From Diphasiastrum complanatum (taxonomy: Eukaryota > Streptophyta > Lycopodiopsida > Lycopodiales > Lycopodiaceae), in NCBI GenBank assembly GCA_029204225.1, contig CM055092.1, positions 29,128,359 to 29,192,358 of the forward strand: a stretch of 64,000 nucleotides of DNA, written 5' to 3'. Of the stretch, positions 1 to 11,193 are shown piece by piece; positions within the stretch are counted from its first letter, which is position 1; every line of letters starts with the position of its first letter. The position numbers and the translations under genes were made by a program. The notes under the pieces were generated by a model. That model did no database searches. It saw only the letters and a list, made by a program, of their open reading frames with translations, and was not told the DNA's origin.

Positions 1-389
1 TTCATAATGGTTTTAAACCCATTTGTACCATCCAAAGGTATATTCTCATAGCATTTAGAAATGTTCGCAACCCACATGTTGGTAATCATCGATGGTAAGT
101 ATCGATAGAAATCAATAGGCGACTCACATTGCCAAAATAAGCTTGTATCCACATTTAGGATACTCTTGTATGTTTTGCCTTAAGGCCTGCCCCGAAATAG
201 CATACCAAAGAGCTCATGTTAGGAACTTTGCAAGTTTTGTAAAGCAGCAATCATGCGCATTTGTGATTATAATGATCCTGATATACACAAGATGATGAAG
301 AATAGATCATGTAATAATACTATAGAGATCTTGTGCTCCAACAATAGACATGATGCTAATGCTCAACCAAAGTTGTCATTAAGAGAGGG
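1..389. other. Non-coding flank, possible 3' end of an older LTR element
   Basis: No gene is recognisable here. The last bases (about 381-389, aagagaggg) form a purine tract followed directly by TGTTAGAATATTGG, which looks like a polypurine tract beside an LTR start on the + strand. The stretch is therefore probably the degenerate 3' end of an older + strand LTR element. The upstream sequence is too decayed for me to confirm a pol frame. Confidence 0.35.
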
Positions 390-556
390 TGTTAGAATAT
401 TGGTAATGTCAACTATGATTATTCATTGTTAAGGGCATGTGTGCCAAATATTACTATTTAGGGAAATAGGCCTAATGTGTCTCATGTTATTTTATGAGTC
501 CTTACAGTATGAAACTGGTTAGATGTGAGGAGACACAACTTCCTCTCTATCTCTCT
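390..556 (+). repeat. 5' part of an older LTR, interrupted by Copia-A
   Basis: The LTR-like sequence starts TGTTAGAATATTGG after a purine-rich tract and runs to the tctct at 552-556, where Copia-A begins. Its continuation appears to lie beyond Copia-A at 5827 (cacgttcattgtattatg...), because removing Copia-A and one tctct copy gives a smooth reading across the site. It is thus the target of the later Copia-A insertion. Its own 3' boundary is not determined. Confidence 0.4.
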
Positions 557-649
557 TGTCAATTTTCAGAGAAAAAGGACAAACATTAACTGTACTATCA
601 ATCATTAAGAGTTATTGATTGCTTAATCCAAAGATCTATCAAGTTCTAG
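557..649 (-). repeat. Truncated 3' LTR of Copia-A
   Basis: These 93 bp match 4970-5062 of the 5' LTR with few mismatches, beginning tgtcaattttcagag against tgtccattttcagag and diverging after the shared ctagatgt. Only the distal end of the LTR remains. It abuts an RT-coding sequence with no RNase H or polypurine tract between, so an internal deletion joined the two. The outer boundary is secured by the tctct target duplication. Confidence 0.85.
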
Positions 650-1440
650 ATGTCACTACCTCTATTAACTTCTATTCCAAGTATGAACTTAAGAAGTCCT
701 AGATCTACCATCTTCAATTCACTAGACAAGGAAATTTTAACATTTCTTATGCCTTCACCATCATTTCCTGTCACTATGATATCATCAACATAAAGTACTA
801 AAATGATGATCTTTCCATCATTACATTTGATGTAAAAAGAAGGCTCATAAGAGCTAATCACAAAACCAAGAGAGTAGAGAAAATCATGCAACCTAGAGTA
901 CCAAGCTCTAGGTGCTTGCTTCAAGCCATATAGGCTCTTCCTTAAGTGGCAAACCTTGTCCTCCTCACCATCCTTGATGAAGCCCTCAGGTTGCAACATG
1001 TATATTTCCTCATCCAAGTAGCCATTCAAAAAAGCATTTGTCACATCCATTTGATAGAGATTCCACTTGAATAAAGTAGCAATACAAATGATCAATCTAA
1101 TGGTTACAAGCTTTGCTACAGGAGCAAATGTTTCTTCATAATCTATGCCTTTAGTTTGAAGAAACCCCTTAGTAACCAATCTAGCTTTGTACTTACTTAT
1201 AGATCCATCTTGATTGTACTTTAATCTATAGATCCACTTACATGCAAGTGGCTTCTTCCCATATGCAAGGTGTACAAGATTCCAAGTTTGATTATCTATC
1301 AAAGCATCAAACTCTACTTGCATTGAATCTCTCCAAACTTGTGATCTACTTGCATCTTCATAACATGATGGCTCTTCAAGCATTGTGGTTAGAAAAGAGT
1401 AAGAGGTAGAAGGAGATGTGTCTTCCCTTTGCTTTCCTTT
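646..1440 (-). pseudogene. Copia-A reverse transcriptase fragment
   Basis: This is the N-terminal two thirds of a Ty1/copia RT (RVT_2 family). Recognisable blocks are the NQTWNLV and CKWIYRLKYNQDGS fingers region, KARLVTKGF, GIDYEETFAPVAK, MDVTNAFLNG, SLYGLKQAPRAWY and the catalytic YVDDIIVTG. The frame runs upstream of its first Met to about 1440 through KGKQRED, which matches the connector before RT in Copia-B. It stops just after LGIEVNRGSDI, where the coding sequence runs into the LTR remnant, so the C-terminal RT and RNase H are missing. The catalytic YVDD is intact but the product cannot be complete. Confidence 0.9.
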
Positions 1441-2129
1441 CTACTCGACATCGTTGGAATATACCATTTACAACTAAAAACTTAACCTCCTGGCATATTC
1501 ACTTAGGACCACAGTGGCCAGGATTCCCCGTTGGAATATACGGTTCTTACTCTCTCACTATTGAACATCTAAAAACCGAGATGTTTAGGGATTGGATACT
1601 GCACTTGAAAGAAAAAACCCTTTTTTTATCAATTGAAGAATCTATTGTCTGTCATAGAGAGAAGAGAGTACCAAATCATTAGAGAGTGGAAAGACGAATT
1701 TTACAAACTCTCACTGAAAGTTGAGAAAACCACTGGGTACATGGTTTAGAGTACCCTAGAACATCATTTCGATGTTGCAGTTAAATCTTCCCATAGGACC
1801 AGGTATTTACTATGTCGATACATCATATTTGAACATCGGAATACTGATTAGTTCAAAATTGATATATTGACAAATGATTATATCTATCCTAGGAGTCACA
1901 CGTCTAAGTGAAATCATGAGATGCCCAAAGCCTCTTATTTTGCCCACTATAGATTATCATCATTCTCGAGATAATCGAATTCTAATCCTCTTCTAGAGAG
2001 TGGGGTGTGCTTTGAAAAAGTGAGAAAGTATCATTCTAGGAGAGACATTCCATGCATCACAAAATTTTGAGCTATTATTAGGGAAGATGTTCCACCCGAA
2101 TCTTCCGTTAGGACCTGACATTCCTTATA
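1441..2129. other. Unidentified ~0.7-kb insertion inside Copia-A pol
   Basis: This block separates the integrase C-terminus (ending DEPSRLSSEMY) from the RT N-terminus (KGKQRED). In the related Copia-B the two motifs are separated by only a few residues, so this is inserted DNA. It has no domain I recognise, although open frames of 88 and 64 codons exist. A 13-bp direct repeat CGTTGGAATATAC occurs at 1452-1464 and 1529-1541. I see no clear TG...CA ends, terminal inverted repeats or exact target duplication, so its class is unresolved. Confidence 0.6.
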
Positions 2130-3879
2130 TTAATACATCTCACTTGAAAGCCTTGAAGGCTCGTCCTTGCTCCTTGTGGATCTTCTCGGCTCCTTTGGCA
2201 CTTGATTTTGATCTTCCAAAAGATCATTTTCAAAAGGCTCCTCCTTGGGTGTTGCAAGATCTTCATCACCTAAGAGATTAGATGAATTTGGAGACAACTT
2301 GAAACTTTGAGTTTCATCAAACAAGACATCCTTGCTAACTTTTACTTTCTTTGAAAAATGATCAAATATCCTATATCCTTTGCTATTTTCACTATATCCT
2401 ACAAATATTCCTTTGAAGGAAGTTGCATCTTCTTTCCTTCTTGTTTCCAAAGGAATGTGGACATAACATATACATCCAAACACTTTAAAATCTTTTACAT
2501 TGGGCTTATTGCCAAACAAAGCTTGAAATGGTGAGATCCCACCAAGATGCACCAAGTCTTGAAGACTTTGCACATTCACAAAGAATCCTATTTTTCCTCT
2601 CGGCCACCCCATTTTGTTGGGGGGTGTAAGGACAAGTGAGTTCTCTCTTTATGCCATTGATCTCACAAAAGTCTCTCATCTTGTTGGAGATATACTCTCC
2701 TCCATTATCACATCTTAGAACTTTAATGCAAGAACTAAGTTGCTTTTCCACTAGAGACTGAAACTTTACAAAAGCTTCATATACAAGACTTTTATTAGGC
2801 AATAATTCAATCCAAGTGTATCTAGTACAATCATCAATAAAAATCACATACATTAAAGCTCCTCCATTACTTTTATGAGAAAAAGTATGTACATCCGAAT
2901 GGATAAGATCTAAAAGTGAGGTAGATCTTGTTAAAGATCTCTTGTAGGAAGTCTTATGTGACTTTGCAAGGCCACATGCCTCACACACTTTGCCACACTT
3001 CTTGAAAGCTTTTAGTAGGTCGAGAGCTAGCTCCTTTGATGCCATGGATTCCATTGATTGAAGATTAGGATGGCCCAATCTTTTGTGCCAAAGCTCCACT
3101 TGAGTCAACACCTCCCTAACCATATTCACACTTTCAATCACATTAACATCCAACTTGGAAAGCCTTCCTTGCTTAATGCCACTAGCTATGCACTTATTAT
3201 TTTTCAAGATGGAACACACTCCATTCTTGAAATGTACATTTAGTCCATTGTCCATTAATTGACCAACACTAATCAAGTTTTTTGTAATGGATGGAATATA
3301 CAAAACATTATCAAGATCTATCCTTTTAGATGATCCTAAGCATAATGGAATAGATCCTATGCCATCTATCTTGCAATCTTGATCACTAGCTGTGTAGATT
3401 GATTTCTTAGAATCATTACAAGAAAGTAGATAAGAGAAATAATGCTTGTTGAATGACATGTGGGAACTAGCCCCACTATCAATCCACCATGTCTCTTGGC
3501 TTGACGTTGGTGTAGGTGCTACCATCAAGGATGTGTTGAAGCCATCCTCTTCCTCCTCCCCTTGTGCAAGATTGCCTTGATCATCATTCTCTTGTGCATT
3601 CTTCTTCTTATAGCATTCAGAAGCAAAGTGTCCTTTCTTCCCACAAAAGAAGCACTTCCGCTTTGCTTTGTTCTTTTGCTTCCCTTTGGAGGTAGATGCT
3701 CCATCCTTTGCCTCGGCCTCCTTGCCTTGGATTGACTTTAGATGTGAAGTTTGCATTCTCATCACCATTATGTAGTGATAAGGACTCCATTCTTGTTTTG
3801 AGGTGTAGAATCCTACTCTCCTCGGCCACAAGAACATTATGCAATTTTTCAATTGATGGAAGTTGGTCTTGAATAGCAA
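2130..3879 (-). pseudogene. Copia-A zinc knuckle, protease and integrase, frameshifted
   Basis: Two overlapping minus-strand frames encode the middle of the polyprotein. The first (3879 to 2506) has the CCHC zinc knuckle CFFCGKKGHFASEC, the aspartic protease site WWIDSGASSHM, the integrase zinc-binding segment (ELWHKRLGHPN ... CEACGLAKSH), and a catalytic core with HSDVHTF, FIDDCTRYTW, RCDNGGEY and TPQQNGVAERKNR. The second (2612 to 2130) resumes near GGISPFQALFGNKP and carries the GIFVGYSENSKGYR and SKDVLFDE C-terminal motifs. Comparison with Copia-B shows that a small deletion and a frameshift near 2540-2600 removed about 25 residues. Confidence 0.88.
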
Positions 3880-4378
3880 AAGATTGAACTAGATTAGAGA
3901 ACTCATCTCCTAATCCATTCAAGATTACTTGTACTAGTTCATTATCTTGGATCTTCTCTCCTATAGATCCCAATTCTTTGTTCAAGGATTTTATCCTTAG
4001 GACATACTCTTGTCCATTTTCTGCACTTCCCCTCATGCTTTGCAAGATCAAGTTTCTTAGCATAAGCACTCTTGAAGTGTTATTGGATTCATAAATGATC
4101 TTTAGTGAATCCCAAGCTTCTTTTGATGTAGTACAAGAAGCCACCTCCTTCAAGAGGTCATTGCTTACATTTAACTTCAAGCAATGTAGGGCTAATCTAA
4201 CCCTCTTCCTGTACTTTAGTTTTTCTTGGGGAGCTTGAGGCTCTTCGTTAACTCCTAAGACAATATCAAAGAGATCATGAACCACTAGTAGTGATTCCAT
4301 TCTTACTTTTCAGATGGAATACCTTGTGGAAGTTAGTTTTTCACTAGATTCTAACATATATCCACCCATGGATGTCAT
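3617..4378 (-). pseudogene. Copia-A gag with internal stop
   Basis: A Gag polyprotein of the copia type (UBN2-like). It contains SCTTSKEAWDSLKIIYES, VLMLRNLILQSMRG and LGSIGEKIQDNELVQVILNGL. The natural start is probably the ATG at 4378-4376 (MTSMGGYML), but a TGA at 4312-4310 falls where Copia-B and related Gag proteins have Trp in the YSxWKVRMES motif, leaving an apparent start at MESLLVV. It then shifts frame before the zinc knuckle. Gag would normally form the virus-like particle; this copy cannot. Confidence 0.85.
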
Positions 4379-4956
4379 TTTGAATGAAAGCCTATGAGAT
4401 ACACAAAGTTCTCTTGATAAGATGTGATCTAAGATAGATTTCTAGCTTTCAAGAGGCTTCTAATCTTGGCCCAATCAATCCTAGTTCAACTTTGGATGAT
4501 GGTATAATAGATCAACTACAAATGTCCTAACAATTCACTCCTCAAAGAAATTGATTCTAGTTCAAATTGGTTTGATATTTCACACACTTAAGATTTGAAC
4601 AAATCAGCCTTAAAGATCTAATCTAATGCCTCAAAATGTATTTCTTCAATGACTCAAATCACTATTTGATCATTAGCATTCAATAGATTGAACTAGATCT
4701 AGACAATGCACTAAAAACCTTGAATCTTGGACTAGTATGCACTTTTTTGGATCAAAAACACTTATGGAAGTTAATTTGAAGGTTGTTGTATGGTTTCACA
4801 CGTGTGGACAGTACTTTAGCAGCCCACAAATCGATCTTGACCAAAAACAATGATGTTAGTTCTCTCTTTGAACTCGCCCTCTCAATTAGAACTCAAAAAC
4901 AACAAATTGTCAATGATTTCTCAAGTACTATTAATCATTTAGATCACTCTTAGATT

Positions 4957-4969
4957 GGCTCTGATACCA
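4957..4969 (-). promoter_or_regulatory. Copia-A primer-binding site
   Basis: On the minus strand this reads TGGTATCAGAGCC, complementary to the 3' end of plant initiator-Met tRNA, the usual primer of plant copia elements. It lies immediately inside the 5' LTR, whose last base is 4970, with no spacer. Confidence 0.9.
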
Positions 4970-5821
4970 TGTCCATTTTCAGAGAAAGAGAACAAATATT
5001 GATTGTACTATCAATCATTAAGAGTTATTGACTGCTTAATCCAAAGATCTATCAAGTTCTAGATGTTAGATCTTGATCTAGATGCTTTACACTATGATTT
5101 AAGCAAGAGCAATGGATCAAATGATCAAACACATGGATGGGAAGCCTCACACGTGTGGAGGATAGTACCTATATGGCCTGTTTATAGAGAGTAAAGTACA
5201 TTAAGTTACAAATGCATTTCATTCATCAAAACTCAAAAAAAATGTGGAAATCTCAACAAAACTAGAATTTGCCAATGTCACATCAACTTCTCATTGAAAT
5301 GGTTGATCTCTTTATAGATCAAGTACTTCCATGACCTGTGTACTATCCAGAAAGCCTTCAAACGTGTGAAGAGTGCCTAGTCATCCAAATCCACCAATGG
5401 GAGCCATATGTGCTCATTTCCCAAAGTTGACTATTCTCTTTGGCTAAAAAAAAAAAGCTAGTCTTTCACATTTACAGGAATATTCCCTATAAAATAGGAT
5501 CTAATGGAATCTTCCTATCTTATCTTCTAGAAGCTTATCCACACGTGTGAATGGTATCTTGACATGTGTGAGTAATAACTCATTCACATGGAAGTCCAAT
5601 CTATTTACAAAATGTTTGACCAATTTGACCATTTTTAAGATTCTACTCAAAGGTCAATTTCACACTAGTGTAGATCAAGCTAAGACCAATCTAGCTTAAT
5701 AAAAATAACTTATGTACATTCTTTCACACGTGGTAACAGACTCCACATGTGTGAGATCCTATCAAGCTCAAATAACTTGAGATCTACAAGATACAACAAG
5801 CTGGAAGTGAAAATTTTAACA
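4970..5821 (-). repeat. Copia-A 5' LTR (852 bp)
   Basis: The LTR begins TGTTAAAATTTTC on the minus strand at 5821 and ends ...GGACA at 4970, between the tctct target duplication and the primer-binding site. A minus-strand TATA-like CTATAAA lies at 5187-5181, about 210 bp before the LTR end. G-box palindromes CACACGTGTG occur at 5148-5157 and 5540-5549, with half-matches near 5363 and 5725-5733; another lies just inside the element at 4797-4806. Such motifs bind bZIP/bHLH factors in plants; any role in driving this LTR is inference. Confidence 0.88.
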
Positions 5822-5849
5822 TCTCTCACGTTCATTGTATTATGCACTT

Positions 5850-6470
5850 TCTAGAATAAAGCAATGGTGGTGTTCTCTCCTTCCTCTTCTCTATGTGATA
5901 GCTTATGTGCATGCTCTAATTGATTTACAATCTGTATGCTCAATTTTATGAATGAAATCAACATCCAGTAATTTCTACAATACTTTCTTAATGAGCTCAA
6001 TATAACTTGGATTACATTGATAAGACTGGCACACTTTCAAAATAACACCTGGTTCCAATGGAATAGTATGTTGTACCACTGAAGTAGGAATACCTTTGAG
6101 ATTCTAACAAGACCACGTAGAGAAATCTTTGAGCTTTACCATCAATTTTTGCAACTCAAAGAATTGTATTGAAGATAATTCTGCTCCCACATGTATGATC
6201 TTTCCTTCTTTAGCTAAAGTGTTGCATTCGTGATGATTCATCAACTACATTCTGCATTTATTGATTGTTTCCTTCATGTTCCCATTGGAATTTTGGTAAC
6301 AAGGCTTACTAGATCATCCAAAGTGTAGCTTTTTAAATTGTTTAGACACGTCATGTTGCGGTTCTTGTTCATCTTCTTCCTCCAACAAGTTGATCTTGGG
6401 TTTGCCCTTTGAGACCAATTTCTTTGCCACTAGAGATTTCTATTTTGTTGATTTATGGCTTAAAAGAATC
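5850..6470 (-). pseudogene. Ty3/gypsy reverse transcriptase N-terminal remnant
   Basis: Minus-strand translation gives recognisable pieces of the gypsy linker and RT start: KGKPKINLLEEEDEQ, then LKDFS and NLKGIPTSVVQHTIPLEPG, then NPSYIELIKKVLQKLLDVDF. These match the usual pattern in which W-x-Y-x-D-L-K-G-I precedes V-x-H-x-I-P-L, followed by a basic (N)P-x-x-x-x-x-I-K-x-E-x-x-K-L-L-x-A segment. Stops and frameshifts break it and the catalytic YxDD region is absent. The SYTLDDLV piece resembles NYTLDDVV in the gypsy remnant at 21.0 kb, suggesting one family. Confidence 0.7.
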
Positions 6471-6499
6471 ATTTTTATCAAGATCTAGATCCATCTTTT

Positions 6500-6938
6500 C
6501 TTTGTCTTTTTTGTCGAAAGCAGTTGAGTTGAACTATTGACAAATGGTTGAATGATCGATTTGAACAATTGTCAAATCGGACATTCAAATCCTTGTCAAC
6601 CTCTGACCATTCCACCTCAACTCAAATTGACAAATCATTGAATTTGACTACTGACATGGTATCACTCAAAATGAAGCTAGTCAGATATACTAGTCAAATA
6701 TACTACCTTGATAATGACTACAGCTACGTCACCATTTGTCTAGATAGCAACAACTGGAGAGAGTATTCTTCTCTCTTCTCTATCTCATTTCATGCTTATA
6801 CATGGTCCTCTTGGGTTCTACCATCCATTGGTGCACTATACTTGTGATTGCATGCAATTCTATGTGTAGAATGATCTATATTTGTTATTTTCACACGTGT
6901 GAAATACAGTAGCTTGCTGGTTTTGTACGGACAAAAAT
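6500..6938 (+). repeat. 5' part of the Copia-B 5' LTR, split by an insertion
   Basis: Bases from about 6740 to 6938 align with 61.97-62.16 kb inside another copia LTR: both have the tcttctctcttctct tract, a ggttctac...ggtgcact stretch, tgtgtagaatg, and CACACGTGTGAAATACA followed by gtacgga. The continuation appears at about 11400-11548, beyond the inserted LTR element. The 5' boundary of this LTR is not resolved; 6500-6740 is assigned by position only. Confidence 0.6.
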
Positions 6939-7192
6939 TGTTAAAATCCTATGAGGATCTAGTGCAATATGCAGATCACATCAATCAATCACCATAGACA
7001 CTCCTCACAAGATCTCAAAGATGGCACAACAACAGCTTATAGATTACAAAGCAACAATGTACATATAGAGTATTCACAAACTTCATGAAAAGGCAAGTGT
7101 CCTAAAATTGACCTACCAATATGGCCAAATTCGATCGACAAAATTGGGACATGCCCCCAAGTATAGCATACATTGTATCTAACTCTGTACAG
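6939..7192 (-). repeat. 3' LTR of the non-autonomous element
   Basis: This runs from tgttaaaatcc to ctctgtacag on the + strand and aligns almost base for base with 10930-11193. Shared blocks include aggatctagtgca, gcagatcacatcaatcaatc and ctcaaagatggcacaac. The two copies differ by scattered substitutions and small indels, so the insertion is not recent. Beyond 7192 the two sequences have nothing in common. Confidence 0.75.
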
Positions 7193-10100
7193 GTACCACA
7201 CTCTCGACCAACTGACTCGTCCCCATCCAACTTGAAACACAAGTGGACCACATGAGCAACATGGCTCAACTGAGAAAATCCCACTGCCACCATGAGAATT
7301 ACATCCTCCATCTAGCTAGGCTGACATCCTATCAGACACTTACAAGCATAGCCCAGTAAAGTTGACATACATGAGCGACGGAGGCTAACTTGAGGAAATC
7401 TTACTGCCACCATAAGACTATATCCTCACCGGATAAACAACTAGTAGACATATGCTTACCAAATAATGATGGATAAAAACAACATGTGATGCCAATGTGG
7501 AGACAATTGTGCATATAACCATGCAGCTCACCTGATCACTCGCCAAAAGTATCAGTTGTCACTCCTTGAGAAACCATCTCCATCCCTGTCAGCTCACAAC
7601 CATGGGCATGCTGGATCCACATCACCCCGTAATGCACTCCATTCCCTCAAGATATGTACCACCTCCAAGTACACTCCATGCTACCTACCTCAAAGCAGAC
7701 ATGACCCGTCCCTAGGTCACCACATGATGCACCAGCTGAAGATCATCATCCATACATCAAATGACATATCATACTTGAGCAACTGTAGCATCTGCCTGAG
7801 TGCCACCCCAATGGACTCGTCATCCACATACTATACTCACCTGATGTCTTCGATCTTGGTCACCATCCTGCTAGACAAGCTGAACTCCAAAACATCATGT
7901 GCTTCACTTGGCTCCTAGCATCTGCTCACTCTCCCTAGCTATGTGCCACCCGACACCATGCCAATGCAAGCCTGTCCTTGAGTCACCACTCATGGGATCT
8001 TGAGACTAATGTCTCCCTAATCGTACTGAGGTATATGGCTCTGAGTGACTTCCTCTAGGCTTCCCCATGATCTCACCACTTGAGAGTTTGCACCATGGAA
8101 ATTTCAACACCTGGCCAACTGCATGAAAGCTATAGATAGCTTATCCACGTCCATGATGGTAGATGCCTCCCCATCGATGCCAATGTCCAAAACTGGCCCC
8201 CTGCTGTAATGCCATCTTGTACTCCCAAATGACCACACCATGAAGTCCTTGTCATCAGTGTCCCCTCCAGTAGATCATTAGAAAAACACTCATCACAGTG
8301 TTTGCCCTTCGATCACATCTTGTGCGATCTCCATCAGCTCTTCAACCTAGAGCTGGCTCCCAAAGCTTCACACTTTGCCCATTTGCATTTGTAGTGTCCT
8401 GATTCCATCATAAATCCCACCTGTAAGTCCTGTCCATGCCAATGACTCAAGTTCAATATGAAATATTTTTCCCTTGATGATCATCCCATGTCATCCTGTA
8501 GTGCTATCTCTATCAGGTATCCCAATGCCATCCCTAATCACAAAGATCTGAGCATCTACCCTGTAGTGCCCACCTGTATTCCCTCAAGCTAGCTCCAAGC
8601 TACTCCTTTGTGTGGTTCCGAACCACTCCTTGAGAATACAATGAGATGTGAACTCCAAAGCCACTATCAAGTCCCTCACATGACTGTGCATGCCAATATC
8701 CCTCCAAGTGAACCTGTGAGATCTTCCATGGCCCAAACCAAACAATCTGCACCTTGTCATCACTGGAATCTGCATCCATGTTGCAATCATGATATGGCAA
8801 ATTGACTTGACTTACCCAAAATAGGTAGTTGAAGTGTATCTCCTCGATGACAAACCTGATACACTACCCCACAGCTAATTTGACTCGATCAAAATTGATT
8901 GACCTACTGCAAAACCACAAAATCATCACACTTACCACTTGCCATGAGCATCCAAAGTGTGGTTATTGACCCATTCTTCATCCTCCATATGTCTCACACA
9001 CAACTCGTCGTCCAATGCAAGTCCTCTATCTTGCCCAATGGCTTCCAACTAGCATCACCTTGCACTTCCATCACCTGTGACCGCCAAAATGTGTGTACCT
9101 CCAAGCTAACCCATATTTCTCTTTGAAAAAAAATTTACAAGCCGCAGATGCGTGTGTCACTGCAGCTATCACCTAACTCGACAATGCCATTGCCGATCAT
9201 GCCTGTGAGAGCGTTCCTCCAAAGTGCCACTTGACGTTGGTTGGTTTGAACCCTAAGAGTTGAACCTGATCGCAAGAATTTTTCACCTGTAACTGGCATA
9301 CCATGCCTACCTCTTACTTGTGATTGCTTGCCCTCTCAAAATTGTTGCCAATGATGAGTAGTCATGCCGCCAAATTGCACTTTCGCCGCCAAAACTAGCT
9401 TTCTCCACACAAATCCGCTACCATTCGCCCCCATACTACATTTACCACTTGTTACCCTGTCAAGAGTAAGTAATAATGATTTTGAAGTGATAATGCCTCA
9501 TTTTACCGCCCTGTAGCAGGTTTCACCAGCTAACATTGTCCCAAATTTGGCCCTACGGTACCCAAATAGTGAATGTAGCCCATCACTAGGTCACCCACAC
9601 TCCGCTCAATGGAATGGTAACAAAAACTCCCCAAAATGCCTTTGTCTCTGCCTTGTGACATCGCTCTATCCGTTGGCTCTGAGCAGCTAGTTTTAAGGAT
9701 CATTTTGGCCCAAGGATGGCTAAAATAGGTGCCTTCTAACCTAAGTTAGGCCCAAAACCAGTTTGCCTTGCAAAAATGAACTGAATTTTCAATCTGAAAA
9801 TTTTTAATGAAGAAAGAGAATTTCTTGCCCTTCGGGTCCCTTCAACCATTTCTATTAAAAAAATCTAATGAATAATTTTTAATAATGGCCTTCAAGCCTT
9901 CATGGTCCCTCTTCAAGCCAATCCAATGGCTTCTTCTTATCCCACGACCCTGCTTCGTCCTCCAATGCGCAATCTAAGCCATCGATCTAGATTGACCTTG
10001 ATCTTGTAGCTTTCATCATCTTTGTGCACTAAAGCATATTCATCTGGCCACTGGCATCCCACGTTATGCTACGCATCTGGCCGTGCTAGGTGCACGGGCT

Positions 10101-10918
10101 ATCCAGAGACCTCTCCTCCTCTCTTCTTGCTTCCTCAAGCTTTCAAGCTATGGTTGCCAGGGTCTTTGGCTGCACACAAGAAACTAATTTTGCACGCTCT
10201 TTGGTACGCAACCACTTATGGCCTCTTAGCAATTCCTCAATCGTGCTAGGGCACCCAGTTCTAGCCACTGGCAACACCAAAAAGTGTTTCCAACAGTGAA
10301 AGATCCATAGATTTCCACCTCAAAACCCTAGCCTGTGTGAGAGAGGAAGATTCTTGGGCTTTTTTTTTATTTTTTTAATCTCATCCTGAGATGTTTCTTG
10401 CAGCTACCTGCCTCACAGAGGTCGCCCTATCTCTGCCCTTCCGAAACAATTTATGGCTCTAAAATTGGTGTAGTATTGATTCCAAATAGGCTTATTTTCT
10501 CACCAAACCGTCAACACCCCATGAAACTGGAAATTTCCAAAATTTCTACCGATTTTCACCCAATTACACCCTGTAAATTGCTCTGGTTGTGTAACACTGT
10601 TCTTTATAGCTCCCTTGCAAATCCAATTGCTTCAACCGGCTACCTATGTAGTCAATTACCTAGCCATCATCGATGATTTCCCCGAAATCATCGAAATTGC
10701 AAGATTTTCCGTAAATTCTCTCCGAAATCTACCTACCACGATCGTTCTGATCTTCCGCGAAGCTCTGATTGAAGGAACTTTGTTGTCTCCTGCCATCTGG
10801 ACTGCCGATACCCCGTATGGAGTCCTCTCTCCTGAGATGCTTTGAGTTGCTATTTTTTTTTGGTGAAAGACGTTATCCCAAGCTCCACCGGATCGTGCAT
10901 ACTTGCTACACTCTATAA
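7193..10918. other. Interior of the non-autonomous LTR element, no recognisable gene
   Basis: The + strand is C- and A-rich over 7.2-9.1 kb, with many short open frames but no retroviral domain, zinc knuckle, protease or RT motif on either strand. From about 9.8 to 10.9 kb the texture changes: a telo-box-like aaaccctag occurs at about 10324 and a 10-bp perfect hairpin (tcgatgattt / aaatcatcga) at 10670-10694. The part next to the primer site may be an untranslated leader. I could not identify any captured host gene. Confidence 0.5.
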
Positions 10919-10929
10919 CTCTGATACCA
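10919..10929 (-). promoter_or_regulatory. Primer-binding site of the non-autonomous element
   Basis: The minus strand reads TGGTATCAGAG immediately inside the LTR that starts at 10930, matching initiator-Met tRNA for 11 bases before diverging. It is the main reason for assigning this LTR pair to a minus-strand retroelement. Confidence 0.75.
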
Positions 10930-11193
10930 TGTTAAAATTCTGTTAGGATCTAGTGCAGTATGCAGATCACATCAATCAATCACCATAGACACTTCTCACA
11001 AGCTCTCAAAGATGGCACAACAAAAGCTTATAGATTAAAAAAACACTATATTCACAAGCTACATGAAAAGGCAGGTGTCCTAAAATTGGCCTACCACCTG
11101 TCAACCTAAGGTCAGGCCCAATATGGTCAAATAAGACCGAAAAACTTGTGACAGGTCCCCAAGTATAACATACACTATATATAACTCTGTACA
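10930..11193 (-). repeat. 5' LTR of the non-autonomous element
   Basis: The partner of 6939-7192. It begins tgttaaaattctg on the + strand and the similarity ends at ctctgtaca. It carries an extra segment near 11096-11120 (acctgtcaacctaaggtcagg) that is absent from the other copy, an indel rather than a boundary. Confidence 0.75.

Larger units (their letters stand above)
557..5821 (-). mobile_element. Copia-A: Ty1/copia retrotransposon, defective
   Basis: A minus-strand Ty1/copia element reading gag, zinc knuckle, protease, integrase, RT from about 4378 down to 650. Perfect 5-bp target duplications (tctct) lie at 552-556 and 5822-5826. The 5' LTR is 4970-5821, with terminal TGTTAAAATTTT and ACA on the minus strand. 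The primer-binding site TGGTATCAGAGCC abuts it at 4957-4969, matching the 3' end of initiator-Met tRNA. Only the last 93 bp of the 3' LTR survive (557-649), fused straight to RT; the end of RT, RNase H, polypurine tract and most of the 3' LTR are gone. A further insertion splits pol at about 1441-2129. Bases 4379-4956 are the untranslated leader. It cannot be autonomous. Confidence 0.9.
6939..11193 (-). mobile_element. Non-autonomous LTR retrotransposon (LARD-like), nested in an LTR
   Basis: Two direct repeats of about 254 and 264 bp (6939-7192 and 10930-11193) bound 3.7 kb with no gag or pol motif on either strand. On the minus strand the LTR starts TGTACAGAG and ends TTTTAACA, a TG...CA pair. 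TGGTATCAGAG (10929-10919) directly follows the upstream LTR, the expected primer-binding site. The layout fits a large retrotransposon derivative moved in trans by copia enzymes. It sits inside the Copia-B LTR. The flanks (aaaat at 6934-6938, agcta at 11194-11198) do not form a target duplication, so one edge may have been rearranged. Confidence 0.65.

Noticed and set aside
7556-7918. 120-codon frame inside the non-autonomous LTR element
   Set aside because: Ser/His/Thr-rich, without any gag, protease or RT motif; the C- and A-rich composition lowers stop frequency on this strand.
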